The notes under the pieces: model-generated
What the model was told of the DNA's origin: nothing
The model's database searches: none
What the model saw: only the letters and a program-made list of their open reading frames with translations
From: Dinoroseobacter sp049801095
Lineage (GTDB): Bacteria > Pseudomonadota > Alphaproteobacteria > Rhodobacterales > Rhodobacteraceae
NCBI RefSeq assembly: GCF_049801095.1
Contig: NZ_JBNAGH010000004.1
Span: 124,001-188,000, forward strand
Length of the DNA stretch: 64,000 nt
Direction: 5' to 3'
Shown: positions 17,225-25,722 of the stretch, piece by piece
Layout of the letters: every line of letters starts with the position of its first letter
Numbering within the stretch: position 1 is the stretch's first letter
Translations under genes and position numbers: made by a program

Positions 17225-17596
17225 TCATCGGTGTTGGTCGATCAGGATGGGATTGCCATCCGGATCCTCCAGCATGATCGAGGCCGGGCCGGTGCTCTCC
17301 GGATCGACCTCACTCTTGAGGGTCAGGCCGCGCGCCTTCAGCTCGGTTTGCAGCGCGCGGATATCGGTGAAACTCTCCAGGGCCTCGGCGTCTTGGTCCC
17401 AGCTCGGATTGAAGGTCAGCATGTTCTTGTCGAACATGCCCTGGAAGAGGCCAATCACCTTGTCGCCCATCTTCATCATCCTCCAGCCTTCGCCGCCACC
17501 CAGGGCCGCGAAGCCGAGTTTCTCGTAGAAGGCGATCGAGGCGTCGAGATCCTTGACCGCCAGACTGATGGAGAAAGCGCCAAGGTCGCTGCTCAT
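17225..17596 (-). CDS. VOC (glyoxalase/bleomycin-resistance) family protein
   Basis: 123-residue protein with one VOC module: SLAVKDLDASIAFYEKLGF, then ALQTELKARGLTLKSEVDP and MLEDPDGNPILIDQHR. It would dimerise to form metal sites; Glu in MLEDPDGN is the usual ligand. The ATG at 17596 overlaps the stop of the diaphorase gene (ATGA) and the stop lies 44 bp before fdhA, so it sits inside the formate dehydrogenase operon between its two subunit genes. A role in the enzyme is not known. Confidence 0.8.
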   Translation of the reverse strand: MSSDLGAFSISLAVKDLDASIAFYEKLGFAALGGGEGWRMMKMGDKVIGLFQGMFDKNMLTFNPSWDQDAEALESFTDIRALQTELKARGLTLKSEVDPESTGPASIMLEDPDGNPILIDQHR

Positions 17597-19290
17597 ATCT
17601 CCTCCGGGAAATGCTTGAGCGTGGACAGGATCGGGTTCGGAGCCGCCTGCCCCAGACCGCAGATCGAAGCATCGGCCATGGCGGTGCAAAGCTCGGTCAG
17701 AAGGCCGGCATCCCAGCTGTCGTCCTGCATCAGCTTGACCGCCTTTTCGCAGCCGACCCGGCAGGGCGTGCATTGCCCGCAGCTCTCATCCTCGAAGAAG
17801 CGGAGCATGTTGAGCGCCGCGTCCCGCGCCCGGTCCTGATCGGACAAGATCACCACCGCGGCCGAGCCGATGAAGGTCCCGAGTGGTTGGAGCGTGTCGA
17901 AATCGAGCGGCACATCCGCCGTGGAGGCCGGCAAGAGCCCCGAGGATGGCCCCCCGGGCTGATAGGCTTTGAACACATGGCCCTCGGCCATGCCGCCTGC
18001 CGCCTCGATGATATCGAGAATGGTCGAGCCTGCAGGGAGCAGGTAGACACCCGGTTCCGCCACTCGGCCCGAGACCGAATAGCTGCGCAGACCCGTCCGC
18101 CCGTTATGGGTCGTCGTGTTCAGCACCTCGGGTCCCTCGCGACAGATCTTGGCGATCCAATGCAGGGTCTCGACATTGTGGACGAGGGTCGGCTGACCAA
18201 AGATCCCGACCTGCGCCACGTAAGGTGGCCGGTGCCGGGGCATGCCGCGCTTGCCCTCGATGCTCTCGATCATCGCGCTTTCTTCGCCGCAGATATAGGC
18301 ACCTGCACCGCGGCGCAGGTCGATATAGCCCGGCGCGACCAGCTTGGCCTGCTCAAGGGCTGCAATCTCACTGCGCAGGATCTCGAGCACGGCGGGGTAT
18401 TCGTCGCGCATATAGATGTAGCAGCGATCCGCCTCGACCGCCCAGGCGGCGATCAGCATCCCCTCGAGGAAGAGATGCGGCGTACGCTCCAGATAGTAAC
18501 GGTCCTTGAAGGTTCCGGGCTCGCCCTCATCGCCGTTCACGGCGAGATAGCGCGGACCGGGATTGCCCCGCACGAAGCCCCATTTGGTACCCGAGGGGAA
18601 GCCCGCGCCACCGAGGCCGCGCAGACCACTCTCCTTAATTTTGCCCTGCACCTCCTGCCAATCGCCCGTAGCACGCAGATCGGACAGGGCGGCATAGCCT
18701 CCCTCGGCCTGGTAGGCGGCCAGATCCTCATAGTCGGGAATGGTGGGATGGGTGTGGCCCGCCGCGATGGCCGCATGGACCTTCTCGGGCGTGGCGTGAT
18801 CGATATGGTTGTGACCGAGCTCCAGAACCGGGGCCGTGGCACAGCGGCCCATGCAGGGCGCGCGCAGCACGCGGACATCGGACGGGTCGAGACCGTCCTC
18901 CAGTGCGGATTTCAGAGCCTGCGCTCCGGCCATCTCGCAAGACAGGCTGTCACAAACCCGGATGGTGAGGGCGGGCGGCGGGGTCTCCCCCTCTTTCACG
19001 ATGTCGAAATGGGCGTAGAAGCTCGCGACCTCGAACACCTCGGCCTGCGACAGGCGCATCTCCTCGGCGAGGGCGCGCAAATGGGCCGCCGACAGGCAGC
19101 CATAGGCGTCCTGGATCAGATGCAGGAATTCGATCAGCAGATCGCGCTGGCGCGGGCGATCGCCTAAAAGCGCGCGGACCTCGTCCCAAGGCTGATCCTC
19201 AACCTGACGGCCCTTGGGCGTCTTGCGCCCCTTGCCCTTGGCGGACTTCCATACGCCTTTGTCGGGATCGGTTTTGTCATCAAGCGCCAT
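17593..19290 (-). CDS. fdsB: formate dehydrogenase beta subunit, fused FdsG (NuoE-like)/FdsB (NuoF-like) diaphorase
   Basis: 565-residue fusion that passes electrons from formate to NAD. The N-terminal third is NuoE-like, with a [2Fe-2S] site from Cys pairs in RVCDSLSCEM and APCMGRCAT. The rest is NuoF-like: GLRGLGGAGFPSGTKWGFV binds FMN/NADH, GAGAYICGEESAMIESIEG is conserved, and ESCGQCTPCRVGCEK holds a [4Fe-4S] cluster near the C-terminus. The ATG at 19290 has AAGGAGG 9 nt upstream; an ATG at 19296 is the alternative. A Lys/Arg-rich linker (residues about 14-30) precedes the NuoE part. In many FDHs these are two separate genes. Confidence 0.92.
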   Translation of the reverse strand: MALDDKTDPDKGVWKSAKGKGRKTPKGRQVEDQPWDEVRALLGDRPRQRDLLIEFLHLIQDAYGCLSAAHLRALAEEMRLSQAEVFEVASFYAHFDIVKEGETPPPALTIRVCDSLSCEMAGAQALKSALEDGLDPSDVRVLRAPCMGRCATAPVLELGHNHIDHATPEKVHAAIAAGHTHPTIPDYEDLAAYQAEGGYAALSDLRATGDWQEVQGKIKESGLRGLGGAGFPSGTKWGFVRGNPGPRYLAVNGDEGEPGTFKDRYYLERTPHLFLEGMLIAAWAVEADRCYIYMRDEYPAVLEILRSEIAALEQAKLVAPGYIDLRRGAGAYICGEESAMIESIEGKRGMPRHRPPYVAQVGIFGQPTLVHNVETLHWIAKICREGPEVLNTTTHNGRTGLRSYSVSGRVAEPGVYLLPAGSTILDIIEAAGGMAEGHVFKAYQPGGPSSGLLPASTADVPLDFDTLQPLGTFIGSAAVVILSDQDRARDAALNMLRFFEDESCGQCTPCRVGCEKAVKLMQDDSWDAGLLTELCTAMADASICGLGQAAPNPILSTLKHFPEEI

Positions 19291-19632
19291 GTGCATGTGC
19301 CTCCTTGCGGCGCAGGGTCCGGTTTTTGAAACCGATTGCAACGCCAGAATCGTCACTCTACGTCGTATTCCGGACTCCGCGCAAACTTCGTGGGTTCCGC
19401 AGCACGCCAAAGATGAGCGCAGGTTGCCGAAAGGAAACCCGTCCCGATACTTAGGTATCGGTTACGCCGCAAAACATGGGTTCACGCGGGATCGCGGGCC
19501 GGTTTCGCACCCGCTTGGCGGCGACTCAGCGACACCGGCGCGGGGTGGCGACAGGCAGATTCGGACGGCTTGTCTTCGGCCCCAAAGCCCCGTCTAATCG
19601 CACGACAGCTTCTCCGCACAGGCTCAAACGCG
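19291..19632. other. divergent intergenic region, fdh operon/thioesterase
   Basis: 342 bp between the divergent diaphorase and thioesterase genes. It contains the 18-bp interrupted palindrome at 19444-19461. No gene is supported; open frames across it lack ribosome binding sites. Confidence 0.55.
19444..19461. promoter_or_regulatory. candidate operator upstream of the formate dehydrogenase operon
   Basis: Interrupted palindrome CCGATAC (19444-19450), TTAG, GTATCGG (19455-19461), 154 bp upstream of the diaphorase start and 172 bp upstream of the thioesterase start. Symmetric arms suggest a dimeric regulator. LysR-type regulators are known for fds operons elsewhere, but none is encoded here. 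Confidence 0.4.
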
Positions 19633-20109
19633 ATGACAGATCCCAGTGGCTCCAAGATCGATATCACGCAGGCGCGCGCGCATCTGGAGCAGGTCTTCGA
19701 TGACCACGAGCAGGCCTTTGAGAGGTTCTTTCTCGCCCGGTTTCTCGATCTCGATTTCACCTATCTGCCCGAGGCAGCAGCAGGCCCGGAGAAGACAAGT
19801 TGCGAGATCCGCTTCCCGGTCACGGACCGGATCATGAACCCCCAGGGTGTGGTCCATGGGGGCATGATCGCGACGGTCATGGACATCTCCATGGGGCATC
19901 TGGTGGCCAAGGTCGCGGGGCCCGGGGCGACCATCGAAATGAAGGTGCAATATATGCGCCCCCTGACCGAAGGTCCGGCGCGCTGTATCGGAAGTTTTAC
20001 CAAGCGCGGACGGTCGCTGTCTTTCATGGAGAGCCGGGTGTTTGACGCGCAGGAGCGGCTTGTGGCCCAGGCCAGTGCCACCTGGAAAATGCCTGCGGGA
20101 GACCTGTGA
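19633..20109 (+). CDS. PaaI-like hotdog thioesterase
   Basis: 158-residue single hotdog-fold protein, likely hydrolysing acyl-CoA or aryl-CoA thioesters. NPQGVVHGGMIATVMDISMG carries the HGG motif and catalytic Asp position of the PaaI family, and KVQYMRPLTEGPARCIGSF the following strand. The start at 19633 is chosen at MTDPSGSK; the upstream SD is weak. It is coupled to the aminotransferase gene by a TGATG junction. Confidence 0.85.
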   Translation: MTDPSGSKIDITQARAHLEQVFDDHEQAFERFFLARFLDLDFTYLPEAAAGPEKTSCEIRFPVTDRIMNPQGVVHGGMIATVMDISMGHLVAKVAGPGATIEMKVQYMRPLTEGPARCIGSFTKRGRSLSFMESRVFDAQERLVAQASATWKMPAGDL

Positions 20110-21359
20110 TGCTGGAGGAGATCCCAGACCTGATGGCGCAGATCCGCGCGCGTTTTGCCCATGTGGAGAGCTGCCCGTTCACTGGCCCACGGGTGTTTTT
20201 CGAGAATGCGGGCGGCGCGCTGACCCTGAATTCGGTGGTGGAAACCTCCGCCCGGCTGGCGGCGATCCCGGACAATCAGGGGCGCGCCAATGGCGCCTCG
20301 GAGGCGCTGATGGCGATGATCGCCAAGGGCCGCGCGGATATGCGGCTCTTTTTCAATGCGCCGGAGGGTGAGGTGATTGTCGGCGAGAGCGGGACGGAGC
20401 TGCTCTATCGTCTGATCCGCGCCGCCTGTCTCAGCGCGGGCGATGGGGTGGTTCTGGGCAGCACGCTGGAGCATCCCGCGAGCCGCAGTGCCGCCGCCCA
20501 TTGGGCCAAGGTCGCCGGGATGAATCACGTGCTCATCCCCCATGATGCGACGTCGGGGCGGGTGGAGGCCGAGGCTTACGGTACCGCGGTCACGCGAGAC
20601 ACGCGGGTGGCGACCATCGTGCATACTTCGCCGGTGAGCGGGATCGGCATGGACCTGCCCGCGATTGCCGCGGCGATCCGCGCGGCGGCGCCAGACTGCC
20701 TGATCATCGTCGACGGGATCCAACATGCCGCCCATGGGGGCGTGGATGTGACCGGCGCACAGGTCGATGGCTATGTGGTCTCGGCGTACAAGATGTTCGC
20801 GCGCCATGGCTACGGGGTGGCGTGGTTGTCGGACAGGCTGGCCGCCCTGCCCCATGAGCATCTGGTCGGCGCCCCGGGCGCGCCCTGGGAGATGGGCACG
20901 CGCGACACGGCGGCCTATGCGACCTTCTCGGATGTGGTGGGATATCTCGACTGGTTGGGTGGCGAGCTGGGCGGCGGCAGTGATCCGCGTCGGAGGCTGG
21001 AGGCGGCTGCAATCGCGATCCGCGCCCATGAAGCCGCGCTCTGTAAGGTCATGCTGGAGGGGGCGGATGGGCTGCGCGGCCTGGCCGGGAGACCGGGGAT
21101 CACAGTCGTCGGCGGTGGGGCGAATGCCCATCGCGAGGGACTGGTGACCTTCGCCCAGACCGGACACGACAATGCGGAGATCGTGGCGGCGCTGAACGCC
21201 CGCGGGATCCGGACCCATTTGCGCAAGGCCGATCACTATTCCGGTGCGGTGCTGACGCCGCTTGGTATCGAGACCAGCGTGCGGGTGTCGCTCTGCCACT
21301 ACAACACCATGACGGAGGTCAGGACGTTTCTGGAAGCGCTTGAGGACTGCCTCAACTGA
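20109..21359 (+). CDS. class V aminotransferase (cysteine desulfurase-like)
   Basis: 416-residue PLP enzyme of the fold-type I class V group. The PLP-binding Lys is in VVSAYKMFARHGYGVAWLS; the cofactor Asp lies in CLIIVDGIQHAAHGG; the N-terminal FFENAGGALTLNSVVE is usual for cysteine-desulfurase-like proteins. Paralogues include isopenicillin-N epimerases and selenocysteine lyases, so the exact reaction is open. The ATG overlaps the thioesterase stop (TGATG). It ends 164 bp before the convergent IolB-type gene, a gap with two perfect 24-bp hairpins. Confidence 0.85.
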   Translation: MLEEIPDLMAQIRARFAHVESCPFTGPRVFFENAGGALTLNSVVETSARLAAIPDNQGRANGASEALMAMIAKGRADMRLFFNAPEGEVIVGESGTELLYRLIRAACLSAGDGVVLGSTLEHPASRSAAAHWAKVAGMNHVLIPHDATSGRVEAEAYGTAVTRDTRVATIVHTSPVSGIGMDLPAIAAAIRAAAPDCLIIVDGIQHAAHGGVDVTGAQVDGYVVSAYKMFARHGYGVAWLSDRLAALPHEHLVGAPGAPWEMGTRDTAAYATFSDVVGYLDWLGGELGGGSDPRRRLEAAAIAIRAHEAALCKVMLEGADGLRGLAGRPGITVVGGGANAHREGLVTFAQTGHDNAEIVAALNARGIRTHLRKADHYSGAVLTPLGIETSVRVSLCHYNTMTEVRTFLEALEDCLN

Positions 21360-21406
21360 CGGCGCATCGCTCGGTGGCACATGCCCTGCCTGCGGCAGAG
21401 CACCCG

Positions 21407-21430
21407 GCGCGGTGCACATGTGCACCGCGC
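21407..21430. repeat. perfect 24-bp palindrome, hairpin element 1
   Basis: Arms GCGCGGTGCA and TGCACCGCGC around CATG, uninterrupted symmetry over 24 bp, in the convergent gap after the aminotransferase gene. No T-tract, so it is either a bidirectional terminator without U-tail or an extragenic palindrome. Confidence 0.7.
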
Positions 21431-21489
21431 GGACGCGCGCTACTCAACACGTTTCGGCAGTGCCCCAAGCGCGCAATCGGGCGCGTCAC

Positions 21490-21513
21490 GCGCTGAGGAC
21501 ATGTCCTCAGCGC
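21490..21513. repeat. perfect 24-bp palindrome, hairpin element 2
   Basis: Arms GCGCTGAGGA and TCCTCAGCGC around CATG, 11 bp beyond the IolB-type stop. It has the same length, GCGC ends and CATG centre as element 1, from which it lies 83 bp away. Confidence 0.7.
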
Positions 21514-21523
21514 CCCCGACCTG

Positions 21524-22336
21524 CTAGGATTTGGCGTCGCGCTCCGCAATCCAGGCAAGGTTCGGATCCATCTCGAACCGCCAGTTCCGGCGCGGCCCGG
21601 CCATGACGTTGAGGTAATACATCTCTACCCCGTACGGCGCGGCACAAGGGTGATGGCCCCGCGGCACCAGCACCACATCGCCATCCTGCACGGCCATGGC
21701 CGCATCGAGCGACAGGTCATCCGTATAGACCCGCTGCATCCCGAACCCATTGGCCGGGTTCAACCGGTGATAATAGGTCTCTTCCAGATAGGTGATGCGC
21801 GGGAAATCATCCTCGTCATGGCGGTGGCTCGGATAGGAGGACCAGTTGCCCGCAGGCGTATAGACCTCAGTCACCAGCAGAGAGCCCGCCACCTCCCGCT
21901 CCTCCATGGCGATGTTGTGGATGTGGCGCAGGTTGCTGCCCTGCCCGCGCGGCACCATCTCGATCCCCTCGGGCCCGAGCCGACGCACAGGGAAGTCTCC
22001 CATGGCGGGCGCGGTACAGACCGCCAACACGCAGTCGGTCGTCGCCACCGCGGCCCAATCCGCGCCTCCCGGCACATAGAGGCAATGGGGCGGGCGTTTT
22101 TCGAACACGCATGTCCGGTCGCCCATCTCGCCGAAGCCCTGCCCGCCAGCAGTGATCTCAGCCCTGCCCTCAACCAGCACGAGGATCGCCTCGCGATCGC
22201 CGGTGGTCTCGGTCGCGGCCTCGCCCGGCGCCAAGTGATAGAGGTCGAACCCCACATAGGACCAGCCCGCACTCTCCGGTGTGATCGCATGGACCTTGCC
22301 GCTCTGAGCGGTCGGACGGAGTAGAAGATCAGACAT
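21524..22336 (-). CDS. IolB-type 5-deoxy-glucuronate isomerase (paralogue 1)
   Basis: 270-residue bicupin of the KduI/IolB family, cytosolic, expected to isomerise 5-deoxy-glucuronate in inositol catabolism. Metal-site motif SSYPSHRHDEDDFPRITYLEETYYH and VLVPRGHHPCAAPYGVEMYYLNV are diagnostic. The start at 22336 has GAGGAGA 4-5 nt upstream. It is last in an operon with the ABC importer and the PhyH-like gene. A second, clearly different IolB lies at 39942-40784 in the iolDC operon, so this copy may serve a related substrate or be redundant. Confidence 0.85.
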   Translation of the reverse strand: MSDLLLRPTAQSGKVHAITPESAGWSYVGFDLYHLAPGEAATETTGDREAILVLVEGRAEITAGGQGFGEMGDRTCVFEKRPPHCLYVPGGADWAAVATTDCVLAVCTAPAMGDFPVRRLGPEGIEMVPRGQGSNLRHIHNIAMEEREVAGSLLVTEVYTPAGNWSSYPSHRHDEDDFPRITYLEETYYHRLNPANGFGMQRVYTDDLSLDAAMAVQDGDVVLVPRGHHPCAAPYGVEMYYLNVMAGPRRNWRFEMDPNLAWIAERDAKS

Positions 22337-22346
22337 CAAGTCTCCT

Positions 22347-23516
22347 CTAGGGGGCACGGCGGGCGCCATGGGCGGCGAGCGCGACTGAGAAATCCTCAGG
22401 CGTCTGCCCCTCGGACAGTGCCCGGGTCATCAGCGCCGCCTGGCTTTCCGGCGCGAGCCCGCCGATGGGTGGATCGGTGTCGAGATTGCTCGGGAAAGGA
22501 TAGCCCTCTGCCGTGCAGGCAATCGCCGCTGCAACCTGCGCCGGGCGCAGACTGCCATCGGCCACCATGCGTTGCAGATGGGGATAGATCGCGCGCGCCA
22601 TGGCGGCACGGTCCAGCGCCTCCATCGCGCGACCAAAGGGCGAGGAGACCTGCATCAGGTTCACGAGCCGCTGGATATCCGCGCTGCGATTGGCCCCGGC
22701 GGCGTGAAACAGCGCCGGGTTGAAGAAGAGCGCATCGCCCTTCTCCAGCGGGATCTGAACCGCCGCCTCGTCAAACACTGCCCGGAAGGCTGGGTCGCGA
22801 TAGGCGAGATAGCCGGGCCCGAATTGCTGCGACCAGGGCAGGAGCTGGGTCGGTCCGCTCTCCACCGGGGTCGGTCCATGGGCGATGCCCCCCTGAAGGG
22901 TCAGATAGGGCGAGAGCCGGTGGACATGGGCCGGATAACTCAGCGCGGTCTCTTCGGTCTGAAAGCCCAGATGGTAGTCGCGATGGGCCTCCTGCGCGGC
23001 GCCGCCCGGGCGTACAAGATTGACCTGCGCGGTCATCTGAAAGCCTGGACCAAGCCAGGCCTCGGCGGCGGCGGCAATGGCCGGTGCCCCGAAATAGCGC
23101 ACGAAGAGCGCGGGCTCGGCAAGGCAGAGCTTTTGCAGGGAATTCCAGATCCGGTCATTGGCTCCGGAGGCCGCGAAATGGTCCGCACCACCGGCGCCTG
23201 CCGCACGCTCATCGGCGATCACGCGTGTATAAAGCGCCGTCACGCCATCGATCACCTCGGGCTCGGGAACCGCATTGCGCTGCACGAATACGCCCGGCCC
23301 CTCGCCCAGAACCCAGGCCCATTCGGCCAGCAGCCCGCGGCGCGCCTCCGGATCTTCCAGATCGGCGCCACAGACATCCATGTCATAGACGGGCACCCTG
23401 GCCACCACCTCGGCAGCGCGGGGCACCGCGTCCTTGGGCAGCGGCTGGGCGATCAACGCCTTGAACGCGTCGAGATCGCAGTCGGTGCGATCGAAATAGA
23501 CCTGTGGGCGGCTCAT
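22347..23516 (-). CDS. phytanoyl-CoA dioxygenase (PhyH) family protein
   Basis: 389-residue Fe(II)/2-oxoglutarate oxygenase-like protein. The iron facial triad can be placed: His and Asp in QEAHRDYHLGFQ (HxD) and the distal His in FFNPALFHAAGANRS, with Arg of NRS as a 2-oxoglutarate ligand. Members hydroxylate unactivated C-H bonds of varied small molecules, not only phytanoyl-CoA. It lies 10 bp upstream of the IolB-type gene and its start overlaps the small membrane-protein gene, so it is part of the inositol transporter operon. A PhyH enzyme is not part of the standard inositol pathway. Confidence 0.8.
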   Translation of the reverse strand: MSRPQVYFDRTDCDLDAFKALIAQPLPKDAVPRAAEVVARVPVYDMDVCGADLEDPEARRGLLAEWAWVLGEGPGVFVQRNAVPEPEVIDGVTALYTRVIADERAAGAGGADHFAASGANDRIWNSLQKLCLAEPALFVRYFGAPAIAAAAEAWLGPGFQMTAQVNLVRPGGAAQEAHRDYHLGFQTEETALSYPAHVHRLSPYLTLQGGIAHGPTPVESGPTQLLPWSQQFGPGYLAYRDPAFRAVFDEAAVQIPLEKGDALFFNPALFHAAGANRSADIQRLVNLMQVSSPFGRAMEALDRAAMARAIYPHLQRMVADGSLRPAQVAAAIACTAEGYPFPSNLDTDPPIGGLAPESQAALMTRALSEGQTPEDFSVALAAHGARRAP

Positions 23517-23803
23517 GATCCGTCCTTCTCCGAAGCTGGGGTCTCGCCCGCCTCATCCGGCAGATCAAAGGCGAAGAAGAAGACAAAGGCGCAATAGGCC
23601 CCGATCCCGCCCGCGAGCAGCGCCCAGTAAGGGTTGCCCATGGCGATCTCGAGCCAGGTCCAGAGCGCGATCACGATCACCGTGGCCACCCGCCGCCACA
23701 TGGGGCGGAAGAACGGCACGCGCAGCTCGAGGACGGATTTGCGCCGTCCCCGAGCAGGTTTGGGATCAGACGGTGCCACCAAGGGCCCCGTCCAGAGTGG
23801 CAA
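23513..23803 (-). CDS. small two-TM membrane protein of unknown function
   Basis: Up to 96 residues, with two predicted membrane segments (VATVIVIALWTWLEIAMG and LLAGGIGAYCAFVFFFAFDL) after a basic N-terminus (KPARGRRK). It ends with an ATGA overlap onto the PhyH gene. The start is uncertain: TTG at 23803 overlaps the ATPase gene by 38 nt, while a GTG at 23779 would shorten it by 8 residues. Coupling to the importer suggests a transporter-associated role, but nothing in the sequence proves it. Confidence 0.6.
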   Translation of the reverse strand: MPLWTGPLVAPSDPKPARGRRKSVLELRVPFFRPMWRRVATVIVIALWTWLEIAMGNPYWALLAGGIGAYCAFVFFFAFDLPDEAGETPASEKDGS

Positions 23804-24560
23804 GCTCCTGCCCGCCGGCCATCATGTCCTGCAGCTCTTCGGGGGTGATCTCGCCGCGCACCGCCGTGCCCAGCGTCCGGCCCCGGTTCAGCACCGTGAA
23901 CCGATCCCCCACTGCGAGCGCATGGCGCACATTATGGGTGATGAAGACCACCGCGACCCCCTGCTTGCGCACCTTGTCGATGGTCGCGAGCACGTTGGAA
24001 GTCTGGCGCACGCCGAGCGCCGAGGTCGGCTCGTCGAGGATCAGGACCTTCGCCCCGAAATAGACCGCGCGGGAGATCGCAACCGTCTGACGCTCCCCGC
24101 CCGAGAGGGTGCCCACGGCCTGATCCGGACCGCGCAGGTTGATGCCCATCTTGCGCATCTCTTCCATGGTCACCCGGTCGGCGAGACCGCGATCCATGAA
24201 ACTGATGCCCGCGACCTTCTTCACCGGTTCATTGCCCATGAAGAAATTGCGGCTCACGGACATCATCGGGATCATGGCCAGATGCTGGTGCACCGTGGCG
24301 ATCCCTGCCTCCATCGCGTCGCGCGGATCCTCGAAATTCATCGGCTGATTTTCGAAGACGATCTCGCCCTTGGTGGGTTTATGCACCCCGGACATGGTCT
24401 TGATGAAAGTCGACTTGCCCGCGCCATTGTCGCCCAGCAGGCAGTGGCATTCCCCCGGGAAGACATCGATGGACACCCCGGCCAGCGCGATGACCGCGCC
24501 GAAATGCTTCTCGATATTCTTCATTTGGATGATCGGGGCCTTGTTGGCTGTGCTGTTCAT
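23766..24560 (-). CDS. sugar ABC transporter ATP-binding protein (inositol importer)
   Basis: 264-residue single-domain ATPase. Walker A GDNGAGKST, signature LSGGERQTVAISRA, Walker B VLILDEPTSALG and the switch His in VVFITHNV are intact. Single-domain ATPases of this group (FrcA/RbsA-related) energise monosaccharide or polyol import. It follows the permease gene by 1 bp. With LacI, IolB and the iol genes nearby, myo-inositol is the probable cargo, as in the Caulobacter IbpA-IatA-IatP system; that is inference from context. Confidence 0.85.
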   Translation of the reverse strand: MNSTANKAPIIQMKNIEKHFGAVIALAGVSIDVFPGECHCLLGDNGAGKSTFIKTMSGVHKPTKGEIVFENQPMNFEDPRDAMEAGIATVHQHLAMIPMMSVSRNFFMGNEPVKKVAGISFMDRGLADRVTMEEMRKMGINLRGPDQAVGTLSGGERQTVAISRAVYFGAKVLILDEPTSALGVRQTSNVLATIDKVRKQGVAVVFITHNVRHALAVGDRFTVLNRGRTLGTAVRGEITPEELQDMMAGGQELATLDGALGGTV

Positions 24561-24561
24561 C

Positions 24562-25689
24562 TCAACGTTCCCCCGTGATCATGCGGCGAATATAGGTGTT
24601 CAGGATCACAGCCCCGAGCAGGATCAGACCGAGGAAGACCCGGAAGAGCGAGCTTTCCACCCCGGCAAAGAAGAGGCCCTGCTGGACCACCCCGAAGATC
24701 AGCGCGCCAAGCGCCGCCCCGATCACCGAGCCATAGCCACCTGTCAGAAGCGCGCCCCCGATCACCACGGCGATGATAGCCTCGAACTCTTTCAGCAGGC
24801 CGCGATCCGCGCCAGCCGAGCCGAACTCCATCACCTGGCAGAGGGCAAAGACCGTCGCGCAGAAGGCGGTGAACATGAACATCAGGATCTTGACCTTGTT
24901 CACGGGCACACCAGAGTTGCGCGCCGCCTCCGCGTCGCCACCCGAGGCGAAGATCCAGTTGCCGAACCGCGTCCGCGTCAGCAGGACATGGCCGAAGATG
25001 ATGATCACGATGGCCCAGACCACCAGCATGGGCAGACCGTCAACCACCGGCTGACCGGCACGGTTGCCGCGCGAGAAGGTCTCGATCAGGCCGATATCCG
25101 CGAGCATCTGAAAGACCGGAGCCCCGATCTTGCTGCCGAATATCGGCGCTAGCCAATCGCCTTCGGCCGCGTCGCGGATCCCGCCGATGATGGTTTTGCT
25201 CTCCAGCGTTTGCGGAATGAAGATCGTGAAACCGCGCAGGATGAAGAGGAAGGCGAGCGTCACGATGAAGCTCGGCAGGCCCGTGCGGATCACGATGATC
25301 CCGTTCAGGGCGCCGATCGCGATGCAGATGGCAAAGGTCACGATGATGGCGATCCACATGGGCCAGCCCAGCACGACGCCGAACACGGCGATCATCATGC
25401 CCGCGAAGCCGATCATCGAGCCGACGCTCAGGTCGAACTCCCCGGCGATCATCAGAAGGCAGGCGCCCACGGCGATGATCATGAATTGCGCCGACACCAC
25501 GGTCCAGTTCATGATCCCCTGCGGGGCGAACATGCCGCTGTCAAAGGCAAAAAGTAAAAAGAAGATAAAGACGATGATAGTGCCGCAGATCCCGCCCAGC
25601 TCGGGCCGGATCAGGGCCTGTCTTAGCCGCGAGGTTTCCTTGATCCGCTCGTCCGCTGCGGGTGGCGGTGGTGACGTTGCCTCAGACAT
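24562..25689 (-). CDS. sugar ABC transporter permease (inositol importer)
   Basis: 375-residue inner-membrane permease with about ten hydrophobic segments (for example GTIIVFIFFLLFAFDSGMF and SFIVTLAFLFILRGFTIFI). The binding-protein-dependent pattern GEFDLSVGSMIGFAGM is diagnostic of the RbsC/FrcC-type permeases. A periplasmic insertion (about residues 160-220) is present, as in FrcC-like proteins. The hairpin at 25723-25750 separates it from the binding-protein gene. Confidence 0.87.
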   Translation of the reverse strand: MSEATSPPPPAADERIKETSRLRQALIRPELGGICGTIIVFIFFLLFAFDSGMFAPQGIMNWTVVSAQFMIIAVGACLLMIAGEFDLSVGSMIGFAGMMIAVFGVVLGWPMWIAIIVTFAICIAIGALNGIIVIRTGLPSFIVTLAFLFILRGFTIFIPQTLESKTIIGGIRDAAEGDWLAPIFGSKIGAPVFQMLADIGLIETFSRGNRAGQPVVDGLPMLVVWAIVIIIFGHVLLTRTRFGNWIFASGGDAEAARNSGVPVNKVKILMFMFTAFCATVFALCQVMEFGSAGADRGLLKEFEAIIAVVIGGALLTGGYGSVIGAALGALIFGVVQQGLFFAGVESSLFRVFLGLILLGAVILNTYIRRMITGER

Positions 25690-25722
25690 GATTTCCCCCC
25701 CATGGTCTGCTCTAGAGACAAA

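Noticed and set aside
14640..17528. 962-codon open frame on the plus strand
   Set aside because: Antisense to the well-supported formate dehydrogenase alpha gene; its composition is the His/Arg/Gly-rich pattern typical of high-GC shadow frames.
19761..21425. 554-codon open frame on the minus strand
   Set aside because: Antisense to the thioesterase and aminotransferase genes; Arg/His-rich without motif.
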